A stretch of 64,000 nucleotides of DNA from Adiantum capillus-veneris (taxonomy: Eukaryota > Streptophyta > Polypodiopsida > Polypodiales > Pteridaceae): contig CM043959.1 of assembly GCA_014529385.2 (NCBI GenBank), forward strand, positions 3,574,358 through 3,638,357. The letters are read 5' to 3'. The translations under genes were made by a program, and so were the position numbers. This document shows, piece by piece, positions 22,009 through 34,399 of the stretch (its first letter is position 1; each line of letters begins with the position of its first letter). Below the pieces are notes generated by a model, which saw only the letters and a list, made by a program, of their open reading frames with translations, was not told the DNA's origin and did no database searches.

Positions 22009-23622
22009 CTTTGTCAAACCTCAACAAGAACTATGATCCATTACAGCGGACATCTATCATTGTAACCATTCATCTTTTGAGATCCTCTGATTACTTTTAT
22101 GTCTGCTCTTCTTCATTGGGGACTTTCTTGTTCCTGTGCAATCATGTTGTTCGTGTTGTCTGCAGCTTTGTCATTGTAGGCCATCCTTCGACTCGCCATT
22201 GAGGAGAAGTATGCTATGATCTGAAAATGGTGATCCGATTCATTTATCAATTGATTTGAGTAGCATTTCCTTATTGTTGATGTAGAAGGAATATGTACAA
22301 GAGGATGGTGATAGGTGTCTTTAGATTAGGGTCTAAAACCTGGATGACCAAAGGGAAAAACCCCGGTGGAAAAAAAATGCCTTTCGTATACGCTCTTATT
22401 GGAGTTGAGCAGTTGAACGTGCAGGACATGTTCATGAAAGGTGAGTACTTGGGTGAAACACGGAAAGAGTGCCTGATGCAAGTGCCAATTATGGGACACT
22501 CAATATGTATATGAGAAATTTGTCAACAAAAGCATGCAATGTGAAAGAAGGAGATGATGGGTGTTTCGAGGAATAAATGTAGCACATGTGACATCAAAAT
22601 ATGTCTCAATAGCTTTCACCTTTCCAAGAAGGGTTGTCGATGTAGAAGTTTCTCCACTCGTATCTCACTGTGCTCAGTATGTGAGTGTCTTTTGGACCTT
22701 CTCCTTCACTTCACCAGACTTAAGTACTTAGACTTCGACTCTTTTGCTCACCTATACCAGCATGAGCGACACAACATAAATATGCTCAACTCTTCCAGCT
22801 TGAGCAGTACCTAGAATAGCTAAGACGCTTAGACCACAGAGAATATTACTTGAAGCTTTGGGACTAACACCTCACTCATTTTGTGGCTTAGCTACTCGAC
22901 TCTGACTTTTATGACTTGTCGGTTGCATGTTGACACTGCTTTGTGACAAGTTCTTCGGCTGTTGTAGTGGCCTACTGAGACATGCTTCGTGAAGTTTCAT
23001 CGTTTTCCTGTACCTTCTTCTCTTTGTAGTGCTCAGGCCTCTCGTCAGTCTTTTCTTCATGTGGATTATGGATTTGTTTATTTTCTCTTAATAATAAACA
23101 AAGAAAATCTTAAAACAACTCAACAAAAGAAAAATCATTCAAATAGAAATCTAAATGCTATGTACACTATACACATGTCCCTAGGGGCTCATATATGGAT
23201 TTTGTCCCCATACTCCTCTGTAACACTACTATGAGGGCATACATTCTAAATTTCATCAAAAAATTATCACAATAAAATGCAAAAATTCAATGCATCTTAC
23301 AAAACATTGCCCTCTAATAGTCATAATTTTAGGTCCGCATTCAGAATGCCTCGCCCCTTCCTATTTGGAGTCATCCTTTATGACAGGGTATCGCAAAGGG
23401 TATGTGTTGTGCTTGGGCAATTAAAATTTGTGCCTATGCAGGCCTTGTAATGTTGCCCTATTATGCATACACAATCAATGCATGGAAAAGATTTATGTTG
23501 TGCAAGATGTGGGTATAAGCAATTTGCTTATTGGCATTTGTTGGTGAGGCTTCCGATTCTAAGCAATGTAATGGTCTTTGAAGCTCCTGTATCGTTGCTT
23601 GATTGAAGCAACTTGGTCTCTT
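22009..23622 (-). other. B1 3' noncoding module
   Basis: Homologous to 55,805-57,456 and to the arm modules. It contains short frames also seen in the other copies, but no recognised motif. Confidence 0.55.
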
Positions 23623-26600
23623 CTAACTGTACTGTAATCGTAGGAAGAATTGTAAGAATTCAAGTGGCGATGCACTGACAGCAGTTTTGTTGTTCTTCTT
23701 TGGGACCCATTTCTTTGTGATTATTGGCTGTTTTGTTGCTGGCGCTCGTTTGGGAACCCATACTTGCCCGTGCTTCATTTGTGTTTGAAGAGACTTCTTT
23801 GGCATCCACCTTTTTGTTGTGTGAGTCGGCAGTGGTCTTTGCTCCATCCCTTGTACGCTTGGTTTGGGACTTGATTCGGGCTTTGAAAGTTGATACTGTG
23901 GTTGTTTTGGAATCCAAATGAATTCCTGACTTTTTTGTGCTTGAATCAACTTCTTTGGAGCCCAAACCTGAGTTGTGAAAGCTTGCGACTTTGTGATATT
24001 CTTACCCGTTTGTGCACGCTTTCCTTGTTTTTATTTTGGTGTTGGATCTTGTGATTTTCCATTAGAGATCTTTGTCTTCTTGATCCATATCTATTTTTGG
24101 ACGATCTGGTTTTTTTGTATCCAGATTTGTCGAGCTTTTTGGCTTTGACTTGTTGTCCTGTTCTTTTGACCTGTCATGGTTGTTGCTGAAGGGGTTGGTG
24201 ATAGTGATGGCCTGAGTTGATGATAGGGGATGTCATAAGATTCATCACTATCGCTACTATCCTCAGCAAGGTTGACTTCTTGTACCTTCCCTTGATTTTT
24301 TGGCTGGTAGTGGAAAGTTACTGTCTGTTTGCTCGTGGGTGGTAGTTTCTTGGAGGACTTTTCTAGCCCATTGATTACAGCATTGTTAGCTCGTTGCTCA
24401 GGTCGTATTCCTCCTAGCTGAGTCTTTGCATCCTTATTAGGAGCCATGTATGAGGATGCTTGTGGTGGCTGTGTCTTCACCGAGGACTTTGGAATCCACT
24501 TTTGATGCACTTTATCCGTGTAGCGATGACATTGATTCCCGGGTCATTGATCTTCTTGAAGCTCGAAGTGTTCTACAGAGTCATAGAACTCGTCGTCTTC
24601 TTCATCTTTTGATTCTCCACATTTCTTTGTTTGCTCCTTATTTCGAGAGCTTGTTGATGTTTGGTTCTCTTCGTTTTCTTGGATTACACTCACTGCAAAA
24701 TAAGGAACGACATCATAGCCATTTTCATCACAAAACTTTGTTGTGGGAGCATCCTCCACGGCGCACACGTTCGGAGTAGCCAAGATGTGTTCCCATCCAA
24801 AAGGCTCTAACTCTTCTTCAGGAAATGGTTCTGGGATATAGTCCATATCCTCTATAACCCGCTCTAGGATACATTCCTCACGTTTCAAGCTACCACATTG
24901 TGAAGCTCCACACATCCACAGTTCTTTAGGCTTACCTAACCAAGCTGGAAGTTCTGATCCTGCTACTGTGGCGGAATCAAACTCCTCAACCGGTGTTCTC
25001 ATCACATCCCTATAGCTATGGTCCCTCAAGTTTATCTTTGTTATGGTTTTCATATGTCTCAGGTATATATGGTCATAACCCCAATCTTGGACCATTTTCA
25101 ATTGTCTCATGAATGGTCTTCCCAGAATGATGTCATAGTTTTTCTTCTTGCCAAAGTCAACAACAGTAAAAGTGTGTTCATATTCAATGCCACAAGAAGT
25201 AACAAGTACTTTTTCTAGCAAGCCTAGGGGCTTTTCCTTGTGTCCGTCTGCAAGCTGCAGGGTCATTCATGTGGATATCAAGGCAGGTTTTCCCCATTTT
25301 TTCCAAACCTCTTTGGTTCCAATGGCCACACCAGCTCCACTGTCAAGGATTGCCATGGTTTTTACACCATTGAATTCCATAGGAAGGGTAGTGTTTCCAT
25401 CTTCTCCCTCGTAATACTTGCCTACCTTGTTTTATGGCACTGGCCTAGTATTTAGTTGAGGCATTTCAAGCTCTTTGATGCCTTCCTCGATTTGAGTCAT
25501 TGGGGTTTTTACACCAAATTTCTCTAGAAATTTACCCGCATTAGCCCACATGTTTGGTCTTATTTTGAGCAACTCGGCTAACATTATTATACAAGTGATT
25601 GGGGTACATAGAATATCTACTAGCCCCTTTAAATCGATGGCCTTGTTGAGAGACAGTCTCTGTGATGGGAGTGCAACCACATCTGACTTGTTCTCGTACT
25701 CTCCCATGTAGGATGGTAGTGTTCTTAGCGAATGGGGTTGACTATCCATAGATTGTACAGATCCTTTGTCGCCCCAATACGATTGCACGTCTAGATTCAT
25801 TTGAGATCTAGTCTCAAATTCCTCTATTGGTGATAGAAACACTCTTCGTTCATCACCAGTCTTGTCTACTCGTCTTCTTAGGTCATCGGCTTCATTGGCC
25901 TCTCTGACTTGTTTCCACAATTCATCAAGACCATCTATCTCTTTACAATCCTCAGGTATAGCTTGGTGAAATCCCTTGGAAGAGTTATCCGTGGTATTCA
26001 GTACTATCCTCGGTTCTAATGCTGGGTCTTTGAGGTTTGGTCTGTGCTCATGACTAGAATCTAGCTCTTTTAGTTCCTAGTTTGGTGGAATTACTTGTGT
26101 AGGCATGACACGGATCACATCCCCAAGTTTTGCAACTGGTGGTTCTAGTAAAGCTTGGGCTGTTTGAATCATTTTCTAGCACATTTCAAACCTTTGCTTT
26201 TCTAGTTCTGCATGGGGTATGTCATCCACCTGTGTTCTTGGGTTTGGTTGTTTTTGAGCCTCACATCATAGGCTTTCAAGAGGGCATTTAATGTCTCATT
26301 AACCTTTTCTACCAACACCGATCCTCCTGAACTAGCACTTCTCGGTTTCTCATCCGTGGATGGTTCTTCTAGAGGTTTAACCATCTGTGTAAGAGAAGGT
26401 GCCTCATTTTCCTTATGTTGTTTTATCTTCTCCTCAGCTTCGGTAAGCTTCTCAGCTAGGGATTTTTGCTCTCGTTCCCTACGTGCTTTCATCCTAGTCT
26501 TTCTAGTTTTCCAACTATTTCATTTGCTCTTGGTTTTCTGACTAGGTGCGTCTGTCTTTGGTCCATCATCTGTCTTTGGACTCGTGTCACTTTTCGTGTT

Positions 26601-28550
26601 GTTTGTCTCTAGATTCTCATGAGATTTCTTTTGAGCTTGTGCTCTCGTAACCACTTGAACTGGTACGACATTTTCATTTTCTGAGCTACTAGGTAGCTGA
26701 ACAATCCCTAATATATTTGTCGTCATTTTCCTGATTTGGTTTGGTTTTTTCGGGCAATCCGGGGTCAAGTGAGTGATGCCACACTCAAGACAATAGGCAT
26801 TTACTTCAGTGATCTCCGTATGAGGACATTGTTTGACCAAGTGGTTGTCACGACTTTTGTGACAATCTGTCTCTGGTTGAGGAGATTCTTTTAGCATTTC
26901 CTCTTGGCTATAAGCAAGCTTTGACCTAGATAAGCCGTTGTTTGCAATGAATCGCAATTTCCTTTTGTCCACTTCATACCTTCTTTCTTTCCACTGAAAC
27001 TGAGGAGGTGGAGGTTGTACAGACCTCACCCCTCCATGTGTTTCTCTCACATTTTGTTGCTCCGAAGGGTAGTAATCACTTTGGTTGCTATACCACATTG
27101 TAGCCGGTACTGGCATTGGTTTATTTGATGCTTCCATCATTGGCATGTAGCTCATGTCTATCGGCATTCTAGCACCTGGCAGCGGAGGTTGTTGTCCTAA
27201 GACAAGTTGTGGCCTTAAAACTCCTACTGGTCCTAGCGCATTCCCCGTAATGTATCTAAGTGGAGTAGGTGCTTCTAGAACAAGCTGTACATACCTCTCC
27301 CTAGCATTTTCCATGCTATAATATCACTCTTCCCCCGTATGGTTCGTCCATTTTCTCTCAATTTCACACCACTTCGGCTCTCCCGAATCAGACCTTACAA
27401 GAGGAATCAACCTCTTGACCAAGTCGTCGATAAGCTTCTCTTGATCAATAGGTACCGTTGGCTTGGCAATGGACTCACTTATCTGTGAAACACTATGCTA
27501 AGAGGATGTGTCATCTCCTTGACTCTTTAAGTCCTTTTCTTTGTATGCCTCACAATTATCCACTAGATAAAGAGCTTCTTTGATCAACTCGTTTAGCATC
27601 ATCCTCCTTATCATATGCAGATCCTTATGAAGGCCCGCATGTCTCATTCCCTGGATAAAGATCAGCATCAGTCGTGCTTGCGTAGGTAATTCCGTTGTCG
27701 GACAAAGCTTAACATATCTCTTGAGCCGTAATGATGCTTTACGTACTGATTCATCCTCTTTCTGTTTGAATCTATGGATTTGTGAGACCGTGTTGTGAGC
27801 AATACCTTTTGGCAAGAATTCTTCAATAAACTCCTCAAACAGCTCATCTAGGGTCTCAAAATCCCATTTTTCCACCGTGTCGAACCATGTAGCTGCATCA
27901 TCTTCTAGACTCAATCCAAATCCCACATGCTGTGTCGCAAAATCGGAAACTTCCTCTGCTCTAATCACTCTTCTAAAAGCCGTTACGTGATCTCTCGGAT
28001 CTTTATCTGCAGAGTATTTTATGTTTACCCATTTCTGGACTTGGGATGGTCTAACTCGTCGATTGTCTACAAGTCTAACCAGAGACTCTCCCAATCCTTC
28101 TCTCGTTATCGCTCTTGAAGGGAATCTTGGTGGCTCTCTTCTTGGAATTCCTATAGGAATTCTCGTGTTTGGTGGAGGCATTTGTGGTCCTTCATTGACC
28201 AAATATCCACCTCTTTCTAGTAAAGTCTGTGGATTTGTGCTTTCTACAACTCTGTATTCTCGTCCATACTTGTCGACAACTATAGATCTTCATTGACAGT
28301 CGACTCCGTATGTGTAGACATATAAGAGCTTGTAATCCGTTAGCTCTTTTAGGTATGGATCTGAGCACCTATAAAGATTGACCTCATTGTCGTCAATGTA
28401 TCTATATAGTCCTTCACTCTCATGACCAATCATCCAAACTCTCTCAACAAGATGGATCTTTGTCAATTGCAAGTTTGGAAGATCCATTGTGGGAGGATAT
28501 TCCTCGGGATCTCCAAGCTTGTGTAACCTGCGTTTGAATCTAGGGTAGAC
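23623..28550 (-). pseudogene. B1 gag-pro polyprotein, decayed
   Basis: Same architecture as the B2 frame at 57,457-62,346, but with more damage. From 28,550: a 7-base loss just after the start; a TGG-to-TGA stop at about 28,290; an intact gag domain at 28,202-27,498 (ATWFDTVEKWDFETLDELF and KQKEDESVRKASLRLKRY) ended by TAG; a TGC-to-TGA stop near 27,315; a zinc-knuckle piece, CLECGITHLTPDC, at about 26,790; a retropepsin region around 25,430-25,080 ending in IILGRPFMRQL; and the WxPK tail at 23,949-23,623. Comparison with B2 shows that the stops arose independently in the two copies. No polymerase domains follow the protease. Confidence 0.8.
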
Positions 28551-30916
28551 ATGATTTCTGGTAGACTTAGTCCACTGTGTTCAAGTGCTTTGGTTAGGGA
28601 AAAGTCGAAACTATGTCCAAAACCGCAACCGTTTCGTCACAATTCTCGCAAATTGTTGCTTTTAGACACCCCTAACTTGCAGATGAATTTTGAGGCCTTA
28701 AACGATGTTTTTTTCAAAGTTGACCAAATGGTTGCCATCGGCACATTTAGTTCAAGTTTTGCTCTAAGATCTGTAGAGTCGCTCTTAGGCTACGTTTTGA
28801 TATAAAAACTTTTCCGATCCGATACCGTTTGTGAAAGTTATGGCCAAAATAGTGAAATGCAGTTTAGAATGGTCAAAATGAGTCCAAATTCAATTTTAAA
28901 AGAAGATTTGGGATCTCTGTGACACTGTGAACACTCCTGTATGGTCAAAAGTACAGTTGGATCCTAAAACTGGCTTAGAGACATCCTACGCGTAGGATGT
29001 CTATATGCTCAGAATTTAATAAAATTTGGTCAAGAGACTCCCCTTAAGTCCAGCAAGACAATGGTATGCTCAGAATTTCAATTGGACCTAAAAATGGCCT
29101 TGAGACATCCTACGCGTAGGATGTCTTTTTGCTCAGAATGACTTGAAATTTTCACCCCATCTTCTCCTTGTTGTGCTGATCACAGTGGTGTGCTCATAGG
29201 TTGGTTTGGAGTCCTAAATCAAGCTGGAGACATCCTACGCGTAGGATGTCTTTTTGCTCTGTTTCAGCTCAAACTTGCACTGTAGCTTCCCCTTGATGTG
29301 CTAAACTCACAGCTCTTTTTACTTTTTGATTCTGACACCTATAGGTTGGTCAAATGATCAAGAATCTGTTTCAGAAGCCTGATGTCTGTTCTGGTGAATA
29401 CCCAAGTCAAATCAACTCCAAATTGGGCCAAAATTGACTAGGAGGCTTATCTAAGGCTATATGACAGCATGGTTTGGTCACAGGAGAATTTTGGTCTCAG
29501 AATCATGCAGTAGACATCCTACGCGTAGGATGTCTTTTTGCCCAGAATGAACCCAAATTTAAACCACAGACTCTCCTTAAGGTGTTGATCACCGTGGTAT
29601 GCTCAGAGGTTGATTTGGAGTGCTAAATCATGATGAAGACATCCTACGCGTAGGATATCTAAGTGCTTAGAATTGCCCCAAACTTGAGCCACAACTTCTC
29701 CTTGATGTCAGCAACCCACTGGTATGCTTAGATTTGAGTTTGGATATCAAAAGACCCCAAAACTAGCTATTCTTGCCTTTTTCAGTTAAAAAAGCTAAAG
29801 TCTGTTCAATCTTCCTTTCACTGACGCAAATGAGATGAAATTTATCAAATGCACTCAATACAACATTTAGAACATGCCTTTGGAGTCATCCTATGGTTTG
29901 GTCTCAAAATTAGGCCTTGGACACAATTTGGGTAGGATGTCTGGCAATTCTCGTCTTTTGGCTTTGATCTGTCAAAATTTGGTCAAATTTCCACTTTCCA
30001 GGTGAAAATAGGGTAGAACCTACCTTCTAAACACACTCGTAACCTCAGATTTTCCAAAAAGTGCCCAGATCACCCTGTAGACCTCCTACGCGTAGGATGT
30101 CTACTGCTTATTTTTTGAGACTGCAGTGTCCCGGATACTTCCTTATGCTCTCAGCAAGTGCAAGTATGCTTCACAATTGCAAAAACATGCAAAAATCACT
30201 CAATTTAAGCCTTTTCGGAAATTTTACGTTTTCTGACTCCGCCTTTTGGCTTTTGGTCAACAAAAATAGGGAAAAACACTCAAGTCAATATGCTACTAGG
30301 GTAAAACCTACCCTCTGAACACACTGGTGCAGTCAGAATTTTCAAATTTGGTCTCCAGAACCCCCTTGAGACATCCTACGCGTAGGATGTCTATGTTTAC
30401 AGAATTGCAGGTTTTCTTCACAGAACCCTTGCAAATGCTCTTTTATATGCACAACATCTGTCAGTCATACAAAAATATCCACGAAAGCTTGTTTAATGCA
30501 TTTTTACCCTCAAAAGCACACTTTTCCGTGATTTCAAATGCAAACAAGCACTTTAGCAAATAATTCAGTGCTGAATAGCTCTAGATCAGAATCGGACCAC
30601 TTACCTAAAGCTACTCCTACAAATCATATGGGGTTTTGCATCTATGAGTAGAAAAACGCTTCACTGCCACACACGGACTAGTAAACGCTTTTATCACCTC
30701 ACAAATCACTCGACCACCAACAACTACTCTAATCCACAGATCCTAACTAAACCTATCTAGTCGCAGATCCTCGGCAAGACACACGCTTCCTGGCTATCCA
30801 CTTGATCGCGGAATATCCTCTTCCGGATCCACTTAAAAAAAACGCTTTCTTTGGTCGAAACTAAATCAAGCAACCATCACACGAATGTTAGTAGGAAACC
30901 TACTTAGGTCCTTGTG
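28551..30916 (-). other. B1 5' leader
   Basis: 2.4 kb between the primer site and the polyprotein start. It carries seven palindromes, then, nearest the primer site (about 30,560-30,900), C-rich sequence like that at 9,895-10,250. Near 28,690-28,920 it shares a block with the A leaders (AACGATGTTTTTTTCAAAG and TTTTGATATAAAAACTTTTC). No gene recognised. Confidence 0.7.
28979..30392. repeat. leader palindrome cluster, B1 (seven sites)
   Basis: Copies at 28,979, 29,103, 29,228, 29,512, 29,637, 30,079 and 30,369. Five are perfect; 29,637 and 30,079 have one change each. Neighbouring spacings are 124, 125, 284, 125, 442 and 290 bp, which suggests a diverged unit of about 125 bp with some units lost or stretched. 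Confidence 0.93.
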
Positions 30917-30934
30917 TCCCCGGCAGCGGCGCCA
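30917..30934 (-). promoter_or_regulatory. primer binding site, tRNA-Asp type (B1)
   Basis: On minus, TGGCGCCGCTGCCGGGGA begins two bases after the LTR end. It fits the tRNA-Asp primer site of Athila/Tat-type elements with one difference from the consensus I know. This is the best-preserved primer site in the window. Confidence 0.85.
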
Positions 30935-30935
30935 A

Positions 30936-31860
30936 TGTTGGACGGAGCGACTCACACACCCATGAAGTGCATGCAAGCACTACCTAGATCAACATAATGT
31001 CAATCGAGGACACAGATGACACGATGGGCACACGGAGGAAATCTCTTTAGCTTGTCAGGCTGAGACCATCCTACACATACAACACTCTGGAAGGCCAACT
31101 AAACCACAATCAAGAACCTCACTACTCTCAACTACACCACCTAGCCACATACACACATACGGAAGGTAACTCACCTAATCATGCCAGATTCGTACGAAAC
31201 TTAAGGAACACCATCCCCTCACTAGGATACACCTGTCCCTAAGCTTCTACACTCAAAACCCTCACTCTAAACCCATCTGCGGAAAACGCGTAGGAACTGA
31301 AATTTATGAGTACCTATGCGTAGCTTATGTTGCCATGATTCTATAGACTACTAGCATGCAGAAAACAGACATCGTTTGATACACTTACGGCCACAAATAG
31401 CTCGTAGATGCGTCGGCGTGTGCGCTTCGTCTCGCCTGGAATGCTTGGCGTTGTCTCGTAGCTCTCCTCGAGCCTACAACAATGGTGCAGTCGAATCTCC
31501 AATGTGTTGAGCAAGTGGGGCGTAGCGAGACAACAAAGCTCACGCTCACTCTCTTTCTCTCTCACACAGTAGACAGCAGCGCTAAAGTTTTTGTTATGAT
31601 AAAAGTCTTCTTACAAAATGACCTAGGTACCTTATATACTAAGGCTACCTTAGGTTTAACCAAAAATGGGGCTGAAAGGGTTAAATGGCTTTGTATTTAC
31701 AATCTGGAAGTGCCATTGCACCCCGGCTTCTGAAACTAGAATAACTACTCATTACAAATGACATTTATAGCCATAATCTGCAGCATTTCATAACTCACAA
31801 AAGATAAGACTTTGGTACGAAACTTGAGTTATGTTGTGTTATTGACCCAGCGGTCAACAC
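30936..31860 (-). mobile_element. B-family LTR (B1 5' LTR)
   Basis: 925 bp with TG...CA ends: minus-strand start TGTTGACCGCTGGGTCAACA at 31,860, end CCGTCCAACA at 30,936. The first 20 bases form a hairpin (TGTTGACC, four bases, GGTCAACA). It is a close copy of 54,381-55,326 but lacks an approximately 31-bp segment after AACGCGTAGGA. The TATA box is at 31,631-31,638. Inside the LTR, AACGCGTAGGA resembles half of the leader palindrome. Confidence 0.9.
31631..31638 (-). promoter_or_regulatory. LTR TATA box, B1
   Basis: TATATAAG on minus, followed downstream by GGTACC, at the same place as in the B2 LTR. Likely core promoter of element RNA. Confidence 0.6.
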
Positions 31861-32506
31861 CCATGCACTTACACAACAAAATGACGATGATGAAGCGGTA
31901 ACAGGTTTCATGAGCATTTTCTCAACAACAATGACTCTGACTTCAAGCTACTAACACTTATCCAATGTATATCCAGTCAATAATAGTAGCCATACGGCCA
32001 TAAGTACTTTAACTCAGCAAAACTCGGTTACATCAAAACATAAGTACATATAGCCTCACATTTTGTAATATACACCACATTTTATTTATACTGTTTTATT
32101 TTTCTTTTAAAAACACAGAAAAGCAAACCAACGACAGCCCCAAACAACTACATGCTCATCAACTAGAAGATCAAAGGGGAACGGCCCAGAAAAAATTCAA
32201 AAAGGCTTCAAGATTACAGGAACACATGCAGGATGACACCCAAAGAACAAACAATACAGAGCTGCCAAGATAATGACTTGATGCAACAACAAACCTCACT
32301 CAACCTATTCACGCTACAACAACCAATCGGAGGGGGAGAGCTATGGCTTCAACTGCACTACATGTACAAGAAAAAGGTAACTCTACAACATACAAAGCAT
32401 CTAATAGAAGCAACTGCAACAACAAAAGCTTCAACCAACACCAAAACATGAAGCACTCGTCAAGGCCACTGCAGACATAGGGTCTTGTCGAGGACGACAA
32501 GACTTC
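31861..32506 (+). other. 3' internal region of a plus-strand A element
   Basis: It lies between the B1 LTR and a polypurine tract plus LTR on plus. Gln/Thr-rich short frames (for example 32,233-32,451) have no recognised motif. Its position fits the 3' end of an A element into which B1 inserted. Confidence 0.5.
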
Positions 32507-32518
32507 GGAGGGGGAGAG
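32507..32518 (+). promoter_or_regulatory. polypurine tract before the A-family 3' LTR
   Basis: GGAGGGGGAGAG lies immediately before the LTR start TGTGATAGG, the normal place for plus-strand priming in LTR elements. It fixes this LTR as a 3' LTR and the element direction as plus. Confidence 0.85.
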
Positions 32519-33599
32519 TGTGATAGGTCAACCTTTCAACAACGCTTCCACAAAGATTCCATGAAGATTCCTCAAAGATTCTCTAAAGATTCCAAATAAA
32601 GATGATGATGAAGTGATGAAGACGAAGATGGATGTTGTAATGTGAAGATACAAGCTCATTGACATCATCGAACATCTCGTTATTATTATTTTGAGCCATT
32701 ACGGCCACTTTTGTAATGTTTACAGAAACTTCATATTTTAAGTCAGCAATTGTATTTTGGCCACAAATGCTTGTTGGATGAGCAAATCCAGCTCACGATG
32801 TTGTAATTAAGATCTATAGAAGCCTAAGAACAAATAAGGTCATTTTGGTCGGACATTAGGTTTTCTAAGGCTTAGTATATAAGCCAAAACCTAAAGCTTT
32901 GTAAGGAGACTTCTAATAATCTGATCTATTGTCTGTGAGTGAGCGTACTGTGTACGAGAGAGAGTGAGAGCTTATTCTTGATGCTACGCACGTACCAGTG
33001 GTCGGAATCGAGAATAGAGAAGTGTAGCGTGTTGCCCCCGACGAGAGCTACGCGCTAATACCTACATTGCACGCGTACGGTTTGGTTTTGTGAGCTCCAT
33101 CTACAAGCTTCATCTAGTGATTCCGTGAGCATACGTTGTCCATTTCTGCATTTTAGCATATCCACGCGTTCGCATTGAGTAGAGCTACACATTAGGCACT
33201 TTAGTTTTTGGAAACGATGACCTACAAATTTTGGCCAGACATCCTACGCGATTTTGCACCGGGTGCTTTGGGTTGAGATTTTGGTTCATGGATCTTAGGG
33301 AGAGCGACCTATTGGTGTTAGTAGGGTCTCCTTCAAGTTTGGTGGCGTTTCGAGACTGTTTGATGGGTGTTTGGCTCTTGTAAGCGTTGTAGGAAATCTC
33401 TTCTTAAGCACTCTTGAAGGCTGTAGCTTAGACATTGGGTAGAGACCTCTGTAGGAATTAGTCAAGAGTCTGTCGAGTGTAGATTGAAACCCTATGCTTG
33501 CTTCCACGTGCCTGCGGGTCGATCTCTGTCCTCAGTTGACATTATATGTTAGGTGAGTTCTCTCTATGGTGACGTCCGTCGCGGCGTATCCGTCCAATA
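32519..33599 (+). mobile_element. A-family LTR (3' LTR, plus orientation)
   Basis: 1,081 bp, the inverted counterpart of 10,271-11,339. It starts TGTGATAGGTCAACC and ends CCGTCCAATA, so the terminal CA has mutated to TA. The TATA box TATATAAG is at 32,876-32,883. The following five bases, 33,600-33,604, are TACCC, the same five that precede the A LTR at 11,339 when read on its own strand. Confidence 0.85.
32876..32883 (+). promoter_or_regulatory. LTR TATA box, A 3' LTR
   Basis: TATATAAG in the same context as the other three A/B LTRs. In a 3' LTR it could drive transcription outward into 33.6 kb and beyond. Confidence 0.55.
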
Positions 33600-34102
33600 T
33601 ACCCCTCTAATTTGTGGAAATTCCCAAAATACCCTTGTATCTATTTTAGTTAGATAGTTCAATATTTTCTAATCTTTATTACTTTTTGACAATTAAGATC
33701 CATTTTTTATTGCTTAGTATGTAATTTGTCACAAATTACCTCGTGAAAAAGGTAATTAGGTCTAAAATAGTGAACCAATGCATCTCCAAAGCATACATAA
33801 TCAATTCAAATTCTAGTTTTAGCATCTTGTATTGATAGACAATCAGTCTTCCTATGAAAAGCTACAAAAAAGATAGATCTTGAAAGAAATTTACTCTCAC
33901 AACTAGGGGCATTTTGGGAATTTACGACAAAATATTGGAGGTATTCTAGTAATTTTTGCAATTCTAGGGGTATTTTGGGAAATTCCACAGGGGTATTTTG
34001 GTAATTTTTCCTTAAATAAAGCAAAATCTAATGAGCGTATCTAGCGAGATTAGACTGGTTGATAGCATTCAATTGTGTTATCACTCTCTCCCTTTTCACC
34101 TT
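33600..34102. other. AT-rich flank with repeated GGGTATTTTGG words
   Basis: Contains several copies, on both strands, of a word like GGGGTATTTTGGGAATTT (about 33,620, 33,905, 33,966 and 33,990). This probably represents the pre-insertion target area of the A element. No gene recognised. Confidence 0.5.
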
Positions 34103-34349
34103 GGCGCTAGCGCCCATTTTGAGAGAGTAGTGAGACCAAAATGTTTCGTTAACGAGTATCCACAAAGATCCTCTTTTAAGCTTAACAAATGAAAACAAAA
34201 GGAAATAAAGAGTAGGCACGTGCCCACAAACTAGTAAAAACAAACAAAAATGAAAGGGAGGGGACATGTGGTGATCGTCGAAACTGGGGGCGTCGAGGGA
34301 AATCGGCAAAAGGACACCGAGGAGCAGTTGCAAAGTGGCACCTTGGAAT

Positions 34350-34361
34350 GGGGGGGGGGGT

Positions 34362-34399
<38 letters not shown>
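34350..34399. repeat. poly-G tract, 38 uninterrupted G
   Basis: Eleven G, one T, then 38 consecutive G at 34,362-34,399 on plus. Such a tract can form G-quadruplexes and is hard to sequence, so its true length is uncertain. Proline-rich frames on the other strand are artefacts of it. Confidence 0.95.

Larger units (their letters stand above)
22009..31860 (-). mobile_element. B-family LTR element B1, 3' end missing
   Basis: Minus-strand order: LTR (31,860-30,936), PBS (30,934-30,917), palindrome-bearing leader, one decayed gag-pro frame (28,550-23,623), then the 3' noncoding module to 22,009. The helicase fragment, polypurine tract and 3' LTR expected beyond are missing. On its right side the LTR abuts plus-strand A-family 3' sequence, as expected if B1 inserted into an A element. 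No reverse transcriptase or integrase was found anywhere in it. Confidence 0.82.
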
